A stretch of 64,000 nucleotides of DNA from Chitinivorax sp. PXF-14 (lineage in GTDB: Bacteria > Pseudomonadota > Gammaproteobacteria > Burkholderiales > SCOH01), in assembly GCF_040812015.1 (NCBI RefSeq), contig NZ_JBFNXJ010000003.1, forward strand, positions 1 to 64,000. Direction: 5' to 3'. Made by a program: the position numbers and the translations under genes. The notes beneath the pieces are model-generated. The model saw nothing but the letters and a program-made list of their open reading frames with translations. It was not told the DNA's origin and made no database searches. This document shows positions 1 to 9,295 of the stretch, piece by piece (position 1 is the stretch's first letter; each line of letters begins with the position of its first letter).

Positions 1-311
1 GATTTTTCTTGAGCCCCGCACCGGAAACATCGCTGCACGTGCTGTCGAACCTTCAAAAGCTGAAGTCGGCGTTGGGGCTTCCGCTATTGGTCTCGGTGTC
101 GCGGAAATCCTTCTTGGGCGCCACCGTTGGCCTTCCTGTAAAGGATCTGGGTCCAGCGAGCCTTGCGGCGGAACTTCACGCGATCGGCAATGGCGCTGAC
201 TACGTCCGCACCCACGCGCCTGGAGATCTGCGAAGCGCAATCACCTTCTCGGAAACCCTCGCGAAATTTCGCAGTCGCGACGCCAGAGACCGAGGGTTAG
301 ATCATGCCTAG
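1..311 (+). CDS. sul1: Sul1 sulfonamide-resistant dihydropteroate synthase, C-terminal part
   Basis: This is the 3' end of sul1, cut by the left edge of the window; the first full codon is at position 3. Sul1 replaces the sulfonamide-sensitive dihydropteroate synthase of folate synthesis. The visible 102 residues contain the end of the TIM barrel, including VSRKSFLGA (substrate/phosphate-binding region of DHPS) and the Sul1 tail ending RDRGLDHA. It belongs to the 3' conserved segment of class 1 integrons and is followed by orf5 in the usual order. The gene is presumably intact outside the window; nothing in the visible part is broken. The family call is very secure because I recognise the sequence as Sul1 rather than chromosomal FolP. 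Confidence 0.96.
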   Translation, partial: FFLSPAPETSLHVLSNLQKLKSALGLPLLVSVSRKSFLGATVGLPVKDLGPASLAAELHAIGNGADYVRTHAPGDLRSAITFSETLAKFRSRDARDRGLDHA

Positions 312-438
312 CATTCACCTTCCGGCCGCCCGCTAGCGGACCCTGGTCAGGTTCCGCGAAGGTGGGCGCAGACATGCTGGGCTCGTCAGGATCAAACTGC
401 ACTATGAGGCGGCGGTTCATACCGCGCCAGGGGAGCGA

Positions 439-939
439 ATGGACAGCGAGGAGCCTCCGAACGTTCGGGTCGCCTGCTCGGGTGATATCGACGAGGTTGT
501 GCGGCTGATGCACGACGCTGCGGCGTGGATGTCCGCCAAGGGAACGCCCGCCTGGGACGTCGCGCGGATCGACCGGACATTCGCGGAGACCTTCGTCCTG
601 AGATCCGAGCTCCTAGTCGCGAGTTGCAGCGACGGCATCGTCGGCTGTTGCACCTTGTCGGCCGAGGATCCCGAGTTCTGGCCCGACGCCCTCAAGGGGG
701 AGGCCGCATATCTGCACAAGCTCGCGGTGCGACGGACACATGCGGGCCGGGGTGTCAGCTCCGCGCTGATCGAGGCTTGCCGCCATGCCGCGCGAACGCA
801 GGGGTGCGCCAAGCTGCGGCTCGACTGCCACCCGAACCTGCGTGGCCTATACGAGCGGCTCGGATTCACCCACGTCGACACTTTCAATCCCGGCTGGGAT
901 CCAACCTTCATCGCAGAACGCCTAGAACTCGAAATCTAA
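439..939 (+). CDS. orf5: Orf5, GNAT-family N-acetyltransferase of the integron 3' conserved segment
   Basis: A 166-residue GNAT acetyltransferase, the standard orf5 found downstream of sul1 in class 1 integrons. The acetyl-CoA-binding region is seen around residues 93-105 (LAVRRTHAGRGVSSALI, with the R-x-x-G-x-G/A-like turn) and the C-terminal fold signature LYERLGFTHVDTF around residues 136-148. The substrate is unknown, and no resistance role is established for it. It starts 127 bases after the sul1 stop, on the same strand. Length and order match the usual integron segment, so the 3' segment is intact to this point. Confidence 0.93.
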   Translation: MDSEEPPNVRVACSGDIDEVVRLMHDAAAWMSAKGTPAWDVARIDRTFAETFVLRSELLVASCSDGIVGCCTLSAEDPEFWPDALKGEAAYLHKLAVRRTHAGRGVSSALIEACRHAARTQGCAKLRLDCHPNLRGLYERLGFTHVDTFNPGWDPTFIAERLELEI

Positions 940-1261
940 CGTCCGTTCGGGCATCGAGGTCCATGTCGGGGTGGGACGGGCCCGTGGCTTCAAGATCACT
1001 TGCAGTCCGACCGCGATGTCTTGGTTGCGCGAGAGGTTGTCGATATCCTCCACTTCCATCATCAACCCTGGATAATGCCGCCGCCGTCATCGCCGCCGAC
1101 GCCCGTGCCGGGCTTTTCGGGCCTGTCAGGCTTGCTCGGCCTTCAGCCTGCCTGGGCGAGATCTCCGGCGGACGGATTAACGGCGGAGCTTCGCCGCCTT
1201 TCGTGCGTGTGAAGGCCGAAGATAGTTCTCTCAAAAACATCCGTTTATGAGAGATACCAAA
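940..1261. other. Tail of the integron 3' conserved segment (orf6-region remnant), no intact gene
   Basis: The 322 bases between orf5 and the transposon-end fragment hold no convincing gene. In In4-type integrons this stretch is the start of a truncated orf6 region before the end fragment and IS6100. The reading frames present are short and low in complexity. I see no promoter or hairpin worth naming. Confidence 0.6.
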
Positions 1262-1384
1262 TGTCATTTTCAGAAGACGACTGCACCAGTTGATTGGGCG
1301 TAATGGCTGTTGTGCAGCCAGCTCCTGACAGTTCAATATCAGAAGTGATCTGCACCAATCTCGACTATGCTCAATACTCGTGTG
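1262..1384 (+). repeat. 123-bp fragment of the Tn402-type IRt end beside IS6100
   Basis: The fragment begins with the 25-bp inverted repeat of class 1 integron/Tn402 transposons (starts TGTCATTTTCAGAAG at 1262) and runs exactly 123 bases to the first base of IS6100. Some In4-family integrons are known to carry a 123-bp IRt-end fragment directly before IS6100, so the length match is strong evidence. The companion fragment expected on the other side of IS6100 is missing here; the sequence jumps straight into a Tn3-family transposase gene. Confidence 0.88.
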
Positions 1385-2264
1385 GGCTCTGTTGCAAAAA
1401 TCGTGAAGCTTGAGCATGCTTGGCGGAGATTGGACGGACGGAACGATGACGGATTTCAAGTGGCGCCATTTCCAGGGTGATGTGATCCTGTGGGCGGTGC
1501 GCTGGTATTGTCGCTATCCGATCAGCTATCGCGACCTTGAGGAAATGCTGGCGGAACGCGGCATTTCGGTCGACCATACGACGATCTATCGCTGGGTCCA
1601 GTGCTACGCCCCGGAGATGGAGAAGCGGCTGCGCTGGTTCTGGCGGCGTGGCTTTGATCCGAGCTGGCGCCTGGATGAAACCTACGTCAAGGTGCGGGGC
1701 AAGTGGACCTACCTGTACCGGGCAGTCGACAAGCGGGGCGACACGATCGATTTCTACCTGTCGCCGACCCGCAGCGCCAAGGCAGCGAAGCGGTTCCTGG
1801 GCAAGGCCCTGCGAGGCCTGAAGCACTGGGAAAAGCCTGCCACGCTCAATACCGACAAAGCGCCGAGCTATGGTGCAGCGATCACCGAATTGAAGCGCGA
1901 AGGAAAGCTGGACCGGGAGACGGCCCACCGGCAGGTGAAGTATCTCAATAACGTGATCGAGGCCGATCACGGAAAGCTCAAGATACTGATCAAGCCGGTG
2001 CGCGGTTTCAAATCGATCCCCACGGCCTATGCCACGATCAAGGGATTCGAAGTCATGCGAGCCCTGCGCAAAGGACAGGCTCGCCCCTGGTGCCTGCAGC
2101 CCGGCATCAGGGGCGAGGTGCGCCTTGTGGAGAGAGCTTTTGGCATTGGGCCCTCGGCGCTGACGGAGGCCATGGGCATGCTCAACCACCATTTCGCAGC
2201 AGCCGCCTGATCGGCGCAGAGCGACAGCCTACCTCTGACTGCCGCCAATCTTTGCAACAGAGCC
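1385..2264 (+). mobile_element. IS6100 (IS6/IS26 family), complete
   Basis: A complete 880-bp element bounded by perfect 14-bp inverted repeats, GGCTCTGTTGCAAA at 1385-1398 and its complement at 2251-2264. Length, ends and transposase match IS6100. The 8 bases on each side (1377-1384 and 2265-2272) differ, so there is no target-site duplication. This is the usual footprint of an IS6-family element that has made an adjacent deletion, here joining integron DNA to the 3' end of a Tn3-family tnpA. Confidence 0.97.
1416..2210 (+). CDS. tnpA: IS6100 transposase (DDE, IS6 family)
   Basis: A 264-residue transposase filling IS6100. It contains the N-terminal helix-turn-helix region (ISYRDLEEMLAERGISVDHTT) followed by the DDE catalytic core: the first Asp in RLDETYVKV, the second in LNTDKAPSY, and Glu in NNVIEADHGKLK. 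The start at 1416 (MLGGDWTDGT) matches the usual annotation; an in-frame ATG at 1446 is an alternative. It catalyses replicative cointegrate formation typical of the family. No frameshift or stop is seen, so it should be active. Confidence 0.95.
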   Translation: MLGGDWTDGTMTDFKWRHFQGDVILWAVRWYCRYPISYRDLEEMLAERGISVDHTTIYRWVQCYAPEMEKRLRWFWRRGFDPSWRLDETYVKVRGKWTYLYRAVDKRGDTIDFYLSPTRSAKAAKRFLGKALRGLKHWEKPATLNTDKAPSYGAAITELKREGKLDRETAHRQVKYLNNVIEADHGKLKILIKPVRGFKSIPTAYATIKGFEVMRALRKGQARPWCLQPGIRGEVRLVERAFGIGPSALTEAMGMLNHHFAAAA

Positions 2265-2462
2265 CTATGGAACACGGTCTATCTGGAGCGGGCCGCGAAC
2301 GCCTTGCGTGGCCACGGTCAAGCCGTCGATGACGGCCTGTTGCAGTACCTGTCGCCGCTCGGCTGGGAGCACATCAACCTGACCGGCGATTACCTCTGGC
2401 GCAGCAGCGCCAAGATCGGCGCGGGCAAGTTCAGGCCGCTACGGCCGCTGCAACCGGCTTAG
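2265..2462 (+). pseudogene. tnpA: Tn3-family transposase TnpA, last 66 codons only
   Basis: Directly after IS6100 the reading frame encodes the C-terminal end of a Tn21/Tn501-group transposase: [10 protein letters not shown], then [15 protein letters not shown], ending at the TAG at 2460-2462. The rest of the gene, including the DDE core, was removed on the IS6100 side, so it cannot encode a working transposase. It abuts the terminal inverted repeat, as in intact Tn21-like transposons where tnpA ends inside or next to the repeat. Confidence 0.92.
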
Positions 2463-2495
2463 CGTGCTTTATTTTCCGTTTTCTGAGACGACCCC
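2458..2495. repeat. 38-bp terminal inverted repeat of a Tn21-like transposon
   Basis: Read on the minus strand this is the classic Tn21-group repeat, beginning GGGGTCGTCTCAG and ending ACGCTAAG. It is exactly 38 bases and marks the right border of the transposon that carries the integron. The next base (2496) is already hsdR coding sequence, so this is the insertion point. The matching left repeat and the 5-bp target duplication lie outside the window. Confidence 0.94.
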
Positions 2496-4100
2496 GGGTT
2501 CGGCACCGACGATTTTTTCCAGGGCGGCCCAGCGGCTTTTGAGCTTGGCCTGCTGGCTTTCTTCCTCGTCCTCGGCCAGCTCATCCACCTCGTCGTCGAT
2601 GGCGGGCAGGTCTTCGTCTTTGAGCCGCAGCTTGGCCAGGCGGGACTCGTAGTAGATGGCCACAGTGGCGCCATCTTCCTTGGCCTGCTGCATGTCGTAG
2701 ACGTGGATGTACTCCCCAAACACCGCTCGGGTGTCGTGGTCGGTGCTGCTGACTGGGGTGCCAGTGAAGCCCACGAAAGTGGCATTGGGTAGGGCATCCC
2801 GCAAATGCTGGGCGTAACCCGCCTGGTATTTTTCTTCACCGGGCTTGCCTTTGAGGGTAGCCTTGAAGCCGTATTGGGTGCGGTGGGCTTCGTCTGCGAT
2901 CACCACGATGTTGCTGCGCTCGGACAGCACCGGGAAGGTGTCTTCATCCTCTCCCGGCATGAACTTCTGGATGGTGGCAAAGATGATGCCGCCCGAGGGG
3001 CGGTTGCCCAGCTTGGCGCGCAGGTCTGGTCGGGTCAGTGCCTGGGTGGGCTGCTCGCGCAACAGGTCTTGGGCCAGGCTGAACACGCCAAAGAGTTGCC
3101 CATCGAGGTCGTTGCGGTCGGTAATGACCACGATGGTGGGGTTTTCCATCGCGGCTTCTTGCATCACACGGGCGGCAAAGCAGGTCATGGTGATGCTCTT
3201 GCCACTGCCTTGGGTGTGCCACACCACGCCGCCTTTGCGGGAGGCTCCGGGCCGGGAGGCGGTCACCACTTCTTCGATGGCTGCGCGCACGGCGTGGAAC
3301 TGGTGGTAGCCCGCGATCTTCTTCACGAGCTGGCCGTCATCCTCAAACAGGACGAAGTAACGGATGTAGTCCAGCAGGTATTGTGGGGCCAGTACGCCAC
3401 GCACCAAGGTTTGCAGTTCTTGAAACTGCCCCAGTGGATCGAGGTTCACCCCATCAATCGTGCGCCAGGCCATGAAGCGCTCAGCGTTGGCAGACAGAGA
3501 CCCCATCAGCGCATCAGTACCGTCCGAGATCACCAGCACCTCGTTGTACTGGAACACGTCCGGGATCTGCTCCTTGTACGTCTCGATCTGGTCGAACGCT
3601 TTCCAGATGTTGGCGTTTTCGTCGGCGGGGTTTTTGAGTTCCAGCAGGACCAGCGGCAGGCCGTTGACGAACAAGATGATGTCAGGGCGGCGGGTCTTGT
3701 GGGGGCCTTTGATGGTGAACTGGTTGACGGCCCACCATTCGTTCTTCTCGGGGTGTGCCCAGTCGATCAGGCGAACGAAGTCGCCGCGTGTCTCGCCATC
3801 CTTTTGATACTGGACGGGGACACCGCCCACCAGCAGCTTGTGGAATGCGCGGTTGGCAGACAGCAGGGATGGGATGCCCAGATCCGTGACTTGCTTGATG
3901 GCATCTTCGCGAGCCGCTACCGGGATACCTGGATTCAGGCGGTTGATGGCTTCGCGCAGACGGAAGGGCAGGACAACCTGGCGGTAGTCGGCGCGCTCGG
4001 GCGAAGAGCCGTCGAAGGCGATATCGGGGCCGTAGCGGTGGGTATAACCCACGTCTTGCAGCCAGGCCAGGGTTTCTTGTTCGAGTTGGTCTTCAGTCAT
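2469..4100 (-). pseudogene. hsdR: HsdR, type I restriction endonuclease subunit, truncated by transposon insertion
   Basis: The first about 535 residues of a type I R subunit, normally about 1,000 or more. The N-terminal nuclease has PD at 139-140 and ELK at 154-156; the translocase has Walker A TQGSGKS (297-303), DEAH (403-406) and TGTP (446-449). At base 2496 the gene runs into the 38-bp repeat of a Tn21-like transposon, and the frame ends at a stop inside it. The C-terminal motor motifs and the HsdM-binding part are lost or lie beyond the transposon. It is last in the operon hsdM-hsdS-ripA-like-hsdR, 12 bases after the preceding gene. Restriction is expected to be off, while methylation by HsdM/HsdS may persist. 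Confidence 0.94.
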
Positions 4101-4112
4101 TTCTGTTAACTG

Positions 4113-4742
4113 TCAGAAGCCAACAATGAACGATGGAATTCCGAGTGGTGGGTATCCCCTTAAGGTACACAACGTCAAAAACAACCAAATAGCTGAAAGT
4201 GCGATGCCAACATAAATAGGAATTTGACTAACAGAATACCTCTTTAAAATCATTTTCCCGACTATTGTTCCGCTGCTATCACCCAATTGTTTTTTTACCA
4301 TTCTTGTTTTTTGATCATCATCCTGATGGAATAGATGAACAAAGATTCTTCTTTTTTTGCTTGAAAAAAGTCCACCCAGCATAATTTTTTCAATATGGAC
4401 TAACGCCTCTTGCCAATAGTCTTGCCAAAATTTTGCACCAGCAGCCATTCGGGTCTGATAAATTGAAACTATCAACCCAGCCAAGCAGACCAAAAAACTA
4501 ACCACCGGTTTAGTGTGTGAAGACTGAACGACACCAGCCAAAAGAACACCCTGAAAAATCATGAAAAAGTTATTTCTTTGAACGAGCTGACTAATTTCAA
4601 AATTGCGCAACTCAAGCGTCAACTCAAACAACGCTTTGATTGCAATTAGGTCTTCCGTGTCACTGCTCGGTGTAGCATTGGCGATTATTATTTGGCCATC
4701 TTTTCCGCCCTCATTGCCATCTTTTTTGCTTTTCTTTTCCAT
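4113..4742 (-). CDS. RipA-like (octameric membrane protein family) protein inside the hsd operon
   Basis: A 209-residue membrane protein. It starts with a charged Lys/Gly-rich stretch, then LFELTLELRNFEISQLVQRNNFF (about residues 39-61), which resembles the conserved LELRNFEI/QR signature I associate with RipA-family octameric membrane proteins. Hydrophobic segments lie near 60-78, 82-100 and 173-193. It sits between hsdS and hsdR on the same strand. Its DNA is visibly richer in A+T than the flanking hsd genes, suggesting a separate acquisition. Function unknown; the location suggests a link to the restriction system or an independent defence role. The family call is by memory of the motif only. 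Confidence 0.6.
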   Translation of the reverse strand: MEKKSKKDGNEGGKDGQIIIANATPSSDTEDLIAIKALFELTLELRNFEISQLVQRNNFFMIFQGVLLAGVVQSSHTKPVVSFLVCLAGLIVSIYQTRMAAGAKFWQDYWQEALVHIEKIMLGGLFSSKKRRIFVHLFHQDDDQKTRMVKKQLGDSSGTIVGKMILKRYSVSQIPIYVGIALSAIWLFLTLCTLRGYPPLGIPSFIVGF

Positions 4743-4806
4743 TGAACTCCTCCTTTTGAAAATATCAAATTATGTCAGCCGAGCTTTTTCGCAAACTCAG
4801 GTTATA

Positions 4807-6126
4807 TTAATAAATATTCGTCTCTTTGCGTGCTTCAGTCGCCAACAATTGACCGGAAATGAGACGGGGGAGCAGTGTGTTGCGGAGGCTGGCGAGGCTT
4901 TGGGCTTGCGCACTATTGGAGCCTATGGAATCAAGTAGCGGCCTTGCAACTTCATCAAACTCTTGCATCACGCTATCAGTTGGCAGTACGCAAGTAGTTG
5001 CTACTACAAGTTCAGGTTTAACCGCGGGGTACGCTCCGCCATCCGCGAGAGAAGAGAGTCGGTCTATGTTGTCTTCCCGCGTTGCGCCGAGATAGACAAA
5101 TGCTGTCATCTCTTTCTGCTTAGGACTCAGCACCGCAAAACCGGTACTCCCGGTCAAATTGTTGTTCGCATGCGCAATGAACCCGAAGGAACGATTTCCA
5201 GGGCGAACAGTGCCAACAATGCAGTCGCCTGTTCGCAATACTCTTCGTGCGCGGCTAGGAGCGGCAGAAAACGCATACGACTGGGGCTCATCGAAAACGT
5301 TGCTCTTAACCCCTGCCAAATCGACGTACGCCACTTCAGATGGCGCATTTCGCACAGTCCAGGACTGTGCATTGAGAAAAGCGATGTCTGAAAGCGTACC
5401 AACCCGCCACCCCCTCGGCACCTCCCCCAACTCCGACGTTTCAAACCCATCGGGAAACAGCGCTGCGGTGGCCTCGTCCATGCCTTCGGGCGTGCGGCCT
5501 TCCATCTTGGCGCGCACGGGGTCGAAATCGACGAACCAGGACTTGAACAGGGCCTGGGCGATGGCTTCGAGGGTGGCGTTGGTTTCGCGCAGGAGGGTGA
5601 TGCGGTCGTCGAGGGCCTCCATCACTGAAGCTCGCGTGCGTTGTTCGCGCAGGGGTGGCAATGGGATCTGCAACTCTGCAAGATCGCCACCCGTGATACC
5701 GGATACAGCAACTTGTCGCAGGATTGTTCCCATCAGCTCTCGGCCTTGGGGCGAAGCGAAAAAGTAGTACAGGTAGTCGCTATCAGCAATAGAAGGATTA
5801 GGACGAGCACGAATGATGGAGCTTTCGAAGGTGGTCGCCTCAGCTATCTCTTTGACGATGCTGCATCTGCCGGCCCCTTCTGCAACAAGAGATCGCCTAG
5901 CAAACAGTAGGTCACCTTCTTTCAGACTCGATTTGCGGAGTTCTGCCTCTGTCAATTCAAGTCTTTTCATCGGCACGTTGCGTAGCCGTGGGTGACCAAA
6001 GAGTTCACCCATGTTCACAACTTTGATGCCGCTTCCATGGTGTTCTTTCGATTTGTATATGCCGTTTCGCAACGGCTCCGACAGAAGGTCGGCAAAGCGA
6101 TAAGGCCTGACCGAATCAGAACTCAT
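4807..6126 (-). CDS. hsdS: HsdS, type I restriction-modification specificity subunit
   Basis: A 439-residue specificity subunit that chooses the DNA target of the M and R subunits. It has the usual two target-recognition domains: TRD1 at about 1-150, a central conserved helical region at about 155-210 (IPLPPLREQ, then [16 protein letters not shown]), TRD2 at about 220-390, and a C-terminal conserved helix ([15 protein letters not shown]). It starts with an ATG overlapping the 3' end of hsdM by 11 bases, so translation is probably coupled. The TRDs do not let me predict the recognition sequence. No break is seen. Confidence 0.93.
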   Translation of the reverse strand: MSSDSVRPYRFADLLSEPLRNGIYKSKEHHGSGIKVVNMGELFGHPRLRNVPMKRLELTEAELRKSSLKEGDLLFARRSLVAEGAGRCSIVKEIAEATTFESSIIRARPNPSIADSDYLYYFFASPQGRELMGTILRQVAVSGITGGDLAELQIPLPPLREQRTRASVMEALDDRITLLRETNATLEAIAQALFKSWFVDFDPVRAKMEGRTPEGMDEATAALFPDGFETSELGEVPRGWRVGTLSDIAFLNAQSWTVRNAPSEVAYVDLAGVKSNVFDEPQSYAFSAAPSRARRVLRTGDCIVGTVRPGNRSFGFIAHANNNLTGSTGFAVLSPKQKEMTAFVYLGATREDNIDRLSSLADGGAYPAVKPELVVATTCVLPTDSVMQEFDEVARPLLDSIGSNSAQAQSLASLRNTLLPRLISGQLLATEARKETNIY

Positions 6127-7666
6127 ACCCCAGCCCCCCCAACTTCGCCCGAATCACCGCATCCAGCTCCGCACCCTTGGCCATTTGCTCGCCCAACTTC
6201 TCGGTGAGCTTCTGCATCTTGTCGGCAAAGGCCTCGTCGTCGTCTTCCACATCTTCTGCGCCCACGTAGCGGCCGGGGGTGAGCACATGGCCGTGCTGGG
6301 CAATCTCGGCCAGGGGCACGCTGCGGCAAAAGCCTTTCACGTCTTCATAGCTGCCTGCGCCCGGCTCGCCGCGCCAGGCGGCCACCACGGCTTCGATACG
6401 GGCGATGGTGTCGTCGGTCAGCTCGGCCTGAACGCGGCTGATCATGCGGCCCTGTTTGCGGGCGTCGATGAACAGCACCTCACCCTTGCGCGTTTTCTGC
6501 TTGGCCAGGAACCACAGGCAGGCGGGGATCTGGGTGTTGAAGAACAACTGCCCGGGCAGGGCCACCATGACTTCCACCACATCGGCATCGACCATGGCGG
6601 CGCGGATCACGCCCTCGTTGTTTTGGCTAGAACTCATGCTGCCGTTGGCCAGCACAATGCCTGCACGGCCCGTGGGCTTCAAGTGGTGCAGCATGTGCTG
6701 CAACCATGCGTAGTTGGCGTTGCCGTGGGGCGGGTCGCCATACTCCCAGCGCGGGTCGCCTTCCAGGCTGCCGTGCCACCAGTCGGATATGTTGAAAGGC
6801 GGGTTGGCCAGGATGTAGTCGGCCCGCAGGTCGGGGTGCTGGTTGCGGGTGAAGGTGTCGGCAGGCTCGCGGCCCAGGTTGTAGTCAATGCCGCGAATGG
6901 CTAGGTTCATGGCGGCCAGGCGCCAAGTGGTAGGGTTGGCCTCTTGGCCGTAGATGCTCACATCGCCCAGCTTGCCGCCGTGGGCTTCGATGAATTTCTC
7001 CGACTGCACGAACATGCCGCCCGAGCCGCAGCACGGGTCGTACACCTTACCTTCGTGCGGGGCCAGGATGGCCACCAGGGTTTTGACGATGCTGGCAGGC
7101 GTGTAGAACTGCCCGCCCCGCTTGCCCTCGGCACTGGCGAACATGCCCAGAAAGTATTCGTACACCTGGCCCAGCACGTCGCGGGCCACGGCGGGGTCGT
7201 CGCCAAAGCCGATGGTGGAGACCAGATCAACCAACTCACCCAGCTTGCCGTCGGGCAGTTGCGCACGGGCATAGCGTTTGTCGAGGATGCCTTTGAGCTT
7301 GGGATTCTCGGCCTCGATCAGGGTGAGGGCGTCGTCAATACGCTTACCAATGTCGGGTTGCTTGGCGGCATTGCGCAGCGCCTCCCACCGCGCACCTTCG
7401 GGCACCCAGAAGACGTTGACCTCTTTGTAATAGTCGCGGTCTTCCAGCTCGGCTTCGATGTCGGCAGGATCAGCATCGCCGTAAAAGTATTCGTCGTCGG
7501 GGTTGGTCAGGCGGGCCGTCAGTTCGGCACGGCGGGCGGCAAAGGTGTCAGAAATGTATTTGACGAAGATGAGGCCGAGCACCAAGTGCTTGTATTCGGC
7601 TGCGTCCATGTTGGCGCGCAGCTTGTCGGCGGTGGCCCAGAGGGTTTTTTTGATGTCGTCGAGCAT
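6116..7666 (-). CDS. hsdM: HsdM, type I N6-adenine DNA methyltransferase subunit
   Basis: A 516-residue methyltransferase. The N-terminal helical HsdM_N domain (about 1-135) is followed by the SAM-binding motif I, DPCCGSGG (210-217), and the catalytic NPPF (288-291) typical of N6-adenine methylases. I chose the ATG at 7666 ([10 protein letters not shown]), the usual HsdM start; an upstream in-frame extension of nine codons looks unlikely. It is the first gene of the operon and overlaps hsdS by 11 bases. It appears intact, so with HsdS it should form a working methylase even though hsdR is broken. Confidence 0.95.
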   Translation of the reverse strand: MLDDIKKTLWATADKLRANMDAAEYKHLVLGLIFVKYISDTFAARRAELTARLTNPDDEYFYGDADPADIEAELEDRDYYKEVNVFWVPEGARWEALRNAAKQPDIGKRIDDALTLIEAENPKLKGILDKRYARAQLPDGKLGELVDLVSTIGFGDDPAVARDVLGQVYEYFLGMFASAEGKRGGQFYTPASIVKTLVAILAPHEGKVYDPCCGSGGMFVQSEKFIEAHGGKLGDVSIYGQEANPTTWRLAAMNLAIRGIDYNLGREPADTFTRNQHPDLRADYILANPPFNISDWWHGSLEGDPRWEYGDPPHGNANYAWLQHMLHHLKPTGRAGIVLANGSMSSSQNNEGVIRAAMVDADVVEVMVALPGQLFFNTQIPACLWFLAKQKTRKGEVLFIDARKQGRMISRVQAELTDDTIARIEAVVAAWRGEPGAGSYEDVKGFCRSVPLAEIAQHGHVLTPGRYVGAEDVEDDDEAFADKMQKLTEKLGEQMAKGAELDAVIRAKLGGLGYEF

Positions 7667-7996
7667 GGAGACTGAGAGAGTTTGGCCGCACAACTCGAGT
7701 CAAAAGAGCGGGGTGTACGCATAAAAATCACTCGTCCCATCTTACCGTCACGATCACAGATGGATACAGGTTCCTGCGCTCGTTCAACTGTCTTGGGGGC
7801 GCAGGGCTTCAAATTGAATGGCAACCTACCTGGCCAACGCTCCCTGGCAACAGCGCTTCACTCGTTTTCTTTGCCGTCGTTCATATTCGACCTGCACATG
7901 ATCCGCCACCAAGGGCATGCTTTCGCAGAGGTCGCACTGGGGGGGACTTTGTATAGACCCTGCCGCAGCTCAGTCAGTTCATGAGGATTCACGTTT
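7667..7996. other. Intergenic region upstream of hsdM; nothing identified
   Basis: 330 bases without a supported gene. It should contain the hsd operon promoter (minus strand) and the 3' end region of the HAD-like gene. I see no clear hairpin, repeat or conserved operator. Confidence 0.5.
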
Positions 7997-8449
7997 TCAG
8001 AGAAGCTTCAGAAGCCGTGCGACAAGCCGTTCCGCGCTTGTGGGGCATAGACCTGTGCGGCTGTTGGTCAGGAAAAGCGATTGGCAAAACGGCCTGAAAA
8101 GCCAGGAACGGTCATCAACCGCGAGCCACGGCTCATTGAGGACCTGATTGGCCCGTCGCCACGCATGGCATTCGGCTTCCCGTTCATAACCAACTAGCGT
8201 AAGCGGAACGTCGCGAAGATAGCAGTATTGGGGGGTAACTCCCACGAGCTTGGCAGCCACATTGGGTCCCAGTTTTTCTCGAAGACGCTCTACTGGAATT
8301 TGCAGCCTCCAAGTACTCGCGATCACCAGCTTGCAGTCGGGAACCTGGCTGAGAACGCTCTCAAACACGGGTAAGCAACTAAAGTGTTTGGACTCATGGC
8401 AATGCTCCGGATGTAGAACACCGTCGAAATCCAGAAACAAGATAGGCAT
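7997..8449 (-). CDS. HAD-like protein of the type associated with RNA-repair modules
   Basis: A 150-residue single-domain protein with the HAD nucleophile loop at the N-terminus, LFLDFDGVLHP (residues 4-14, nucleophile and acid/base Asp of DxDG), a motif II-like Ser/Thr in ASTWR (about 44-48), and AVDDRSW (about 110-116) supplying the acidic motif IV. This compact arrangement resembles the HAD domains of Swiss-army-knife RNA-repair proteins. Substrate unknown; probably a phosphatase. It diverges from the XRE gene at 8562 across a 112-base spacer. Small HAD proteins of this type are common on plasmids and in defence islands. Confidence 0.72.
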   Translation of the reverse strand: MPILFLDFDGVLHPEHCHESKHFSCLPVFESVLSQVPDCKLVIASTWRLQIPVERLREKLGPNVAAKLVGVTPQYCYLRDVPLTLVGYEREAECHAWRRANQVLNEPWLAVDDRSWLFRPFCQSLFLTNSRTGLCPTSAERLVARLLKLL

Positions 8450-8507
8450 TGGGCGACATTCAAGAGAAGACTTGTGATGTGCAGAGTTTTCTTACGACGG
8501 GACTTGC

Positions 8508-8544
8508 AATGAGACTAGTTGGTCGTGGTCTTATTGGTCTCATT
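8508..8544. promoter_or_regulatory. Inverted repeat, candidate operator before the XRE gene
   Basis: Arms AATGAGAC (8508-8515) and GTCTCATT (8537-8544) are perfect complements separated by 21 bases that include GTTGGTC and ATTGGTC copies. It lies 18 bases before the XRE start. A related string, GAGACTATTTGGTC then CATTCGG, recurs at 9316-9335. Two copies near a HTH gene suggest its binding site; this is inference. Confidence 0.45.
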
Positions 8545-8561
8545 CGGCGGAAATCGGGAGT

Positions 8562-8864
8562 ATGTCTTCCCGAAAACAACTCCGACCCAAAGCTGACTTT
8601 GGTCGCGCGCTTCAAGTACTGCGCGCTGCACGGGGTGTGACCCAGGAAGACATGCTCTTTGCGACGAGCCGACGACACATCAGCCGCGTTGAACAAGGCC
8701 ACCAAGTGCCAAGCATCCGAACCATAGAAGGATTGGCTGAGAGTTTGCAGATCCATCCTATGACGCTGATCGCGACTGCATATTGCCAAGGTTTGGAGCA
8801 TGCATCGTTCGACGAAATCATCGAGACCGTGAAGGCCGACCTCCAAGCTTTGACCCTATGTTAG
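8562..8864 (+). CDS. XRE-family helix-turn-helix regulator
   Basis: A 100-residue DNA-binding protein. The HTH spans about residues 13-68: LQVLRAARGVTQEDM, SRRHISRVEQGHQVP, IEGLAESLQI. The last 30 residues are a short acidic/hydrophobic tail that could dimerise. An inverted repeat lies 18 bases before its start (8508-8544), and a related sequence lies at 9311-9337 before the next gene, so autoregulation is likely. Its 3' end overlaps the convergent gene at 8861 by four bases. The role in the island is unknown. Confidence 0.82.
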   Translation: MSSRKQLRPKADFGRALQVLRAARGVTQEDMLFATSRRHISRVEQGHQVPSIRTIEGLAESLQIHPMTLIATAYCQGLEHASFDEIIETVKADLQALTLC

Positions 8865-9295
8865 GCGGGGCGAGGTGACCGGGCGGGTTCGACGTTGTTC
8901 TGAGTAAGGACGCGCAGGCTTTCCATCAGTTCAGCGCCAGTGGGGCCATCCTTACGATGCAAAATCCGGCTCACGATCTCTCTATCAATAGTGATGCTTA
9001 GAAGAGTCATCGCCTCATGCAATGTACTCATCGCGACATCAAAGCCCTTACTCAGCCGCTCGGCACCCGCCTCCGACAGCAGCAACAAGCTGATCGGTAG
9101 GGCAGCGCTGCCAGGCCCCTGGTTATCATCCCAGCCCTTGCCTGCAAGTAAATCCCGCAGTTGCTCTGAGACCAGTAGCAGATGCTGATCATCTAAAGCA
9201 TCAGGCAAGACTGATTTCCACCCTCGCGAGTTTATAAGGCCTGCCAGTTCAGGCTCTCCAAATGTTCCAAGAGTAGTTTTTTCCACACGCAGCAT
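8861..9295 (-). CDS. Hypothetical protein, 144 residues
   Basis: I do not recognise this protein. It is mixed alpha-helical in appearance, with LLLVSEQLRDLLAGKGW, a Gly/Pro/Ala hinge and a helical C-terminal half (SKGFDVAMSTLHEAMTLLSI). No signal peptide, membrane segment or catalytic motif is visible. It converges on the XRE gene with a four-base overlap and shares its upstream region (9296-9475) with the divergent gene at 9476. That region contains the operator-like string also found before the XRE gene. A real gene is likely but not certain. Confidence 0.5.
   Translation of the reverse strand: MLRVEKTTLGTFGEPELAGLINSRGWKSVLPDALDDQHLLLVSEQLRDLLAGKGWDDNQGPGSAALPISLLLLSEAGAERLSKGFDVAMSTLHEAMTLLSITIDREIVSRILHRKDGPTGAELMESLRVLTQNNVEPARSPRPA

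Noticed and set aside
1377-2272. Target-site duplication around IS6100
   Set aside because: The flanking 8-mers differ, so no duplication exists; the element instead marks a deletion or rearrangement.
2805-4109. 434-codon plus-strand frame opposite hsdR
   Set aside because: Antisense shadow of a gene with clear HsdR motifs; no domain or ribosome site.
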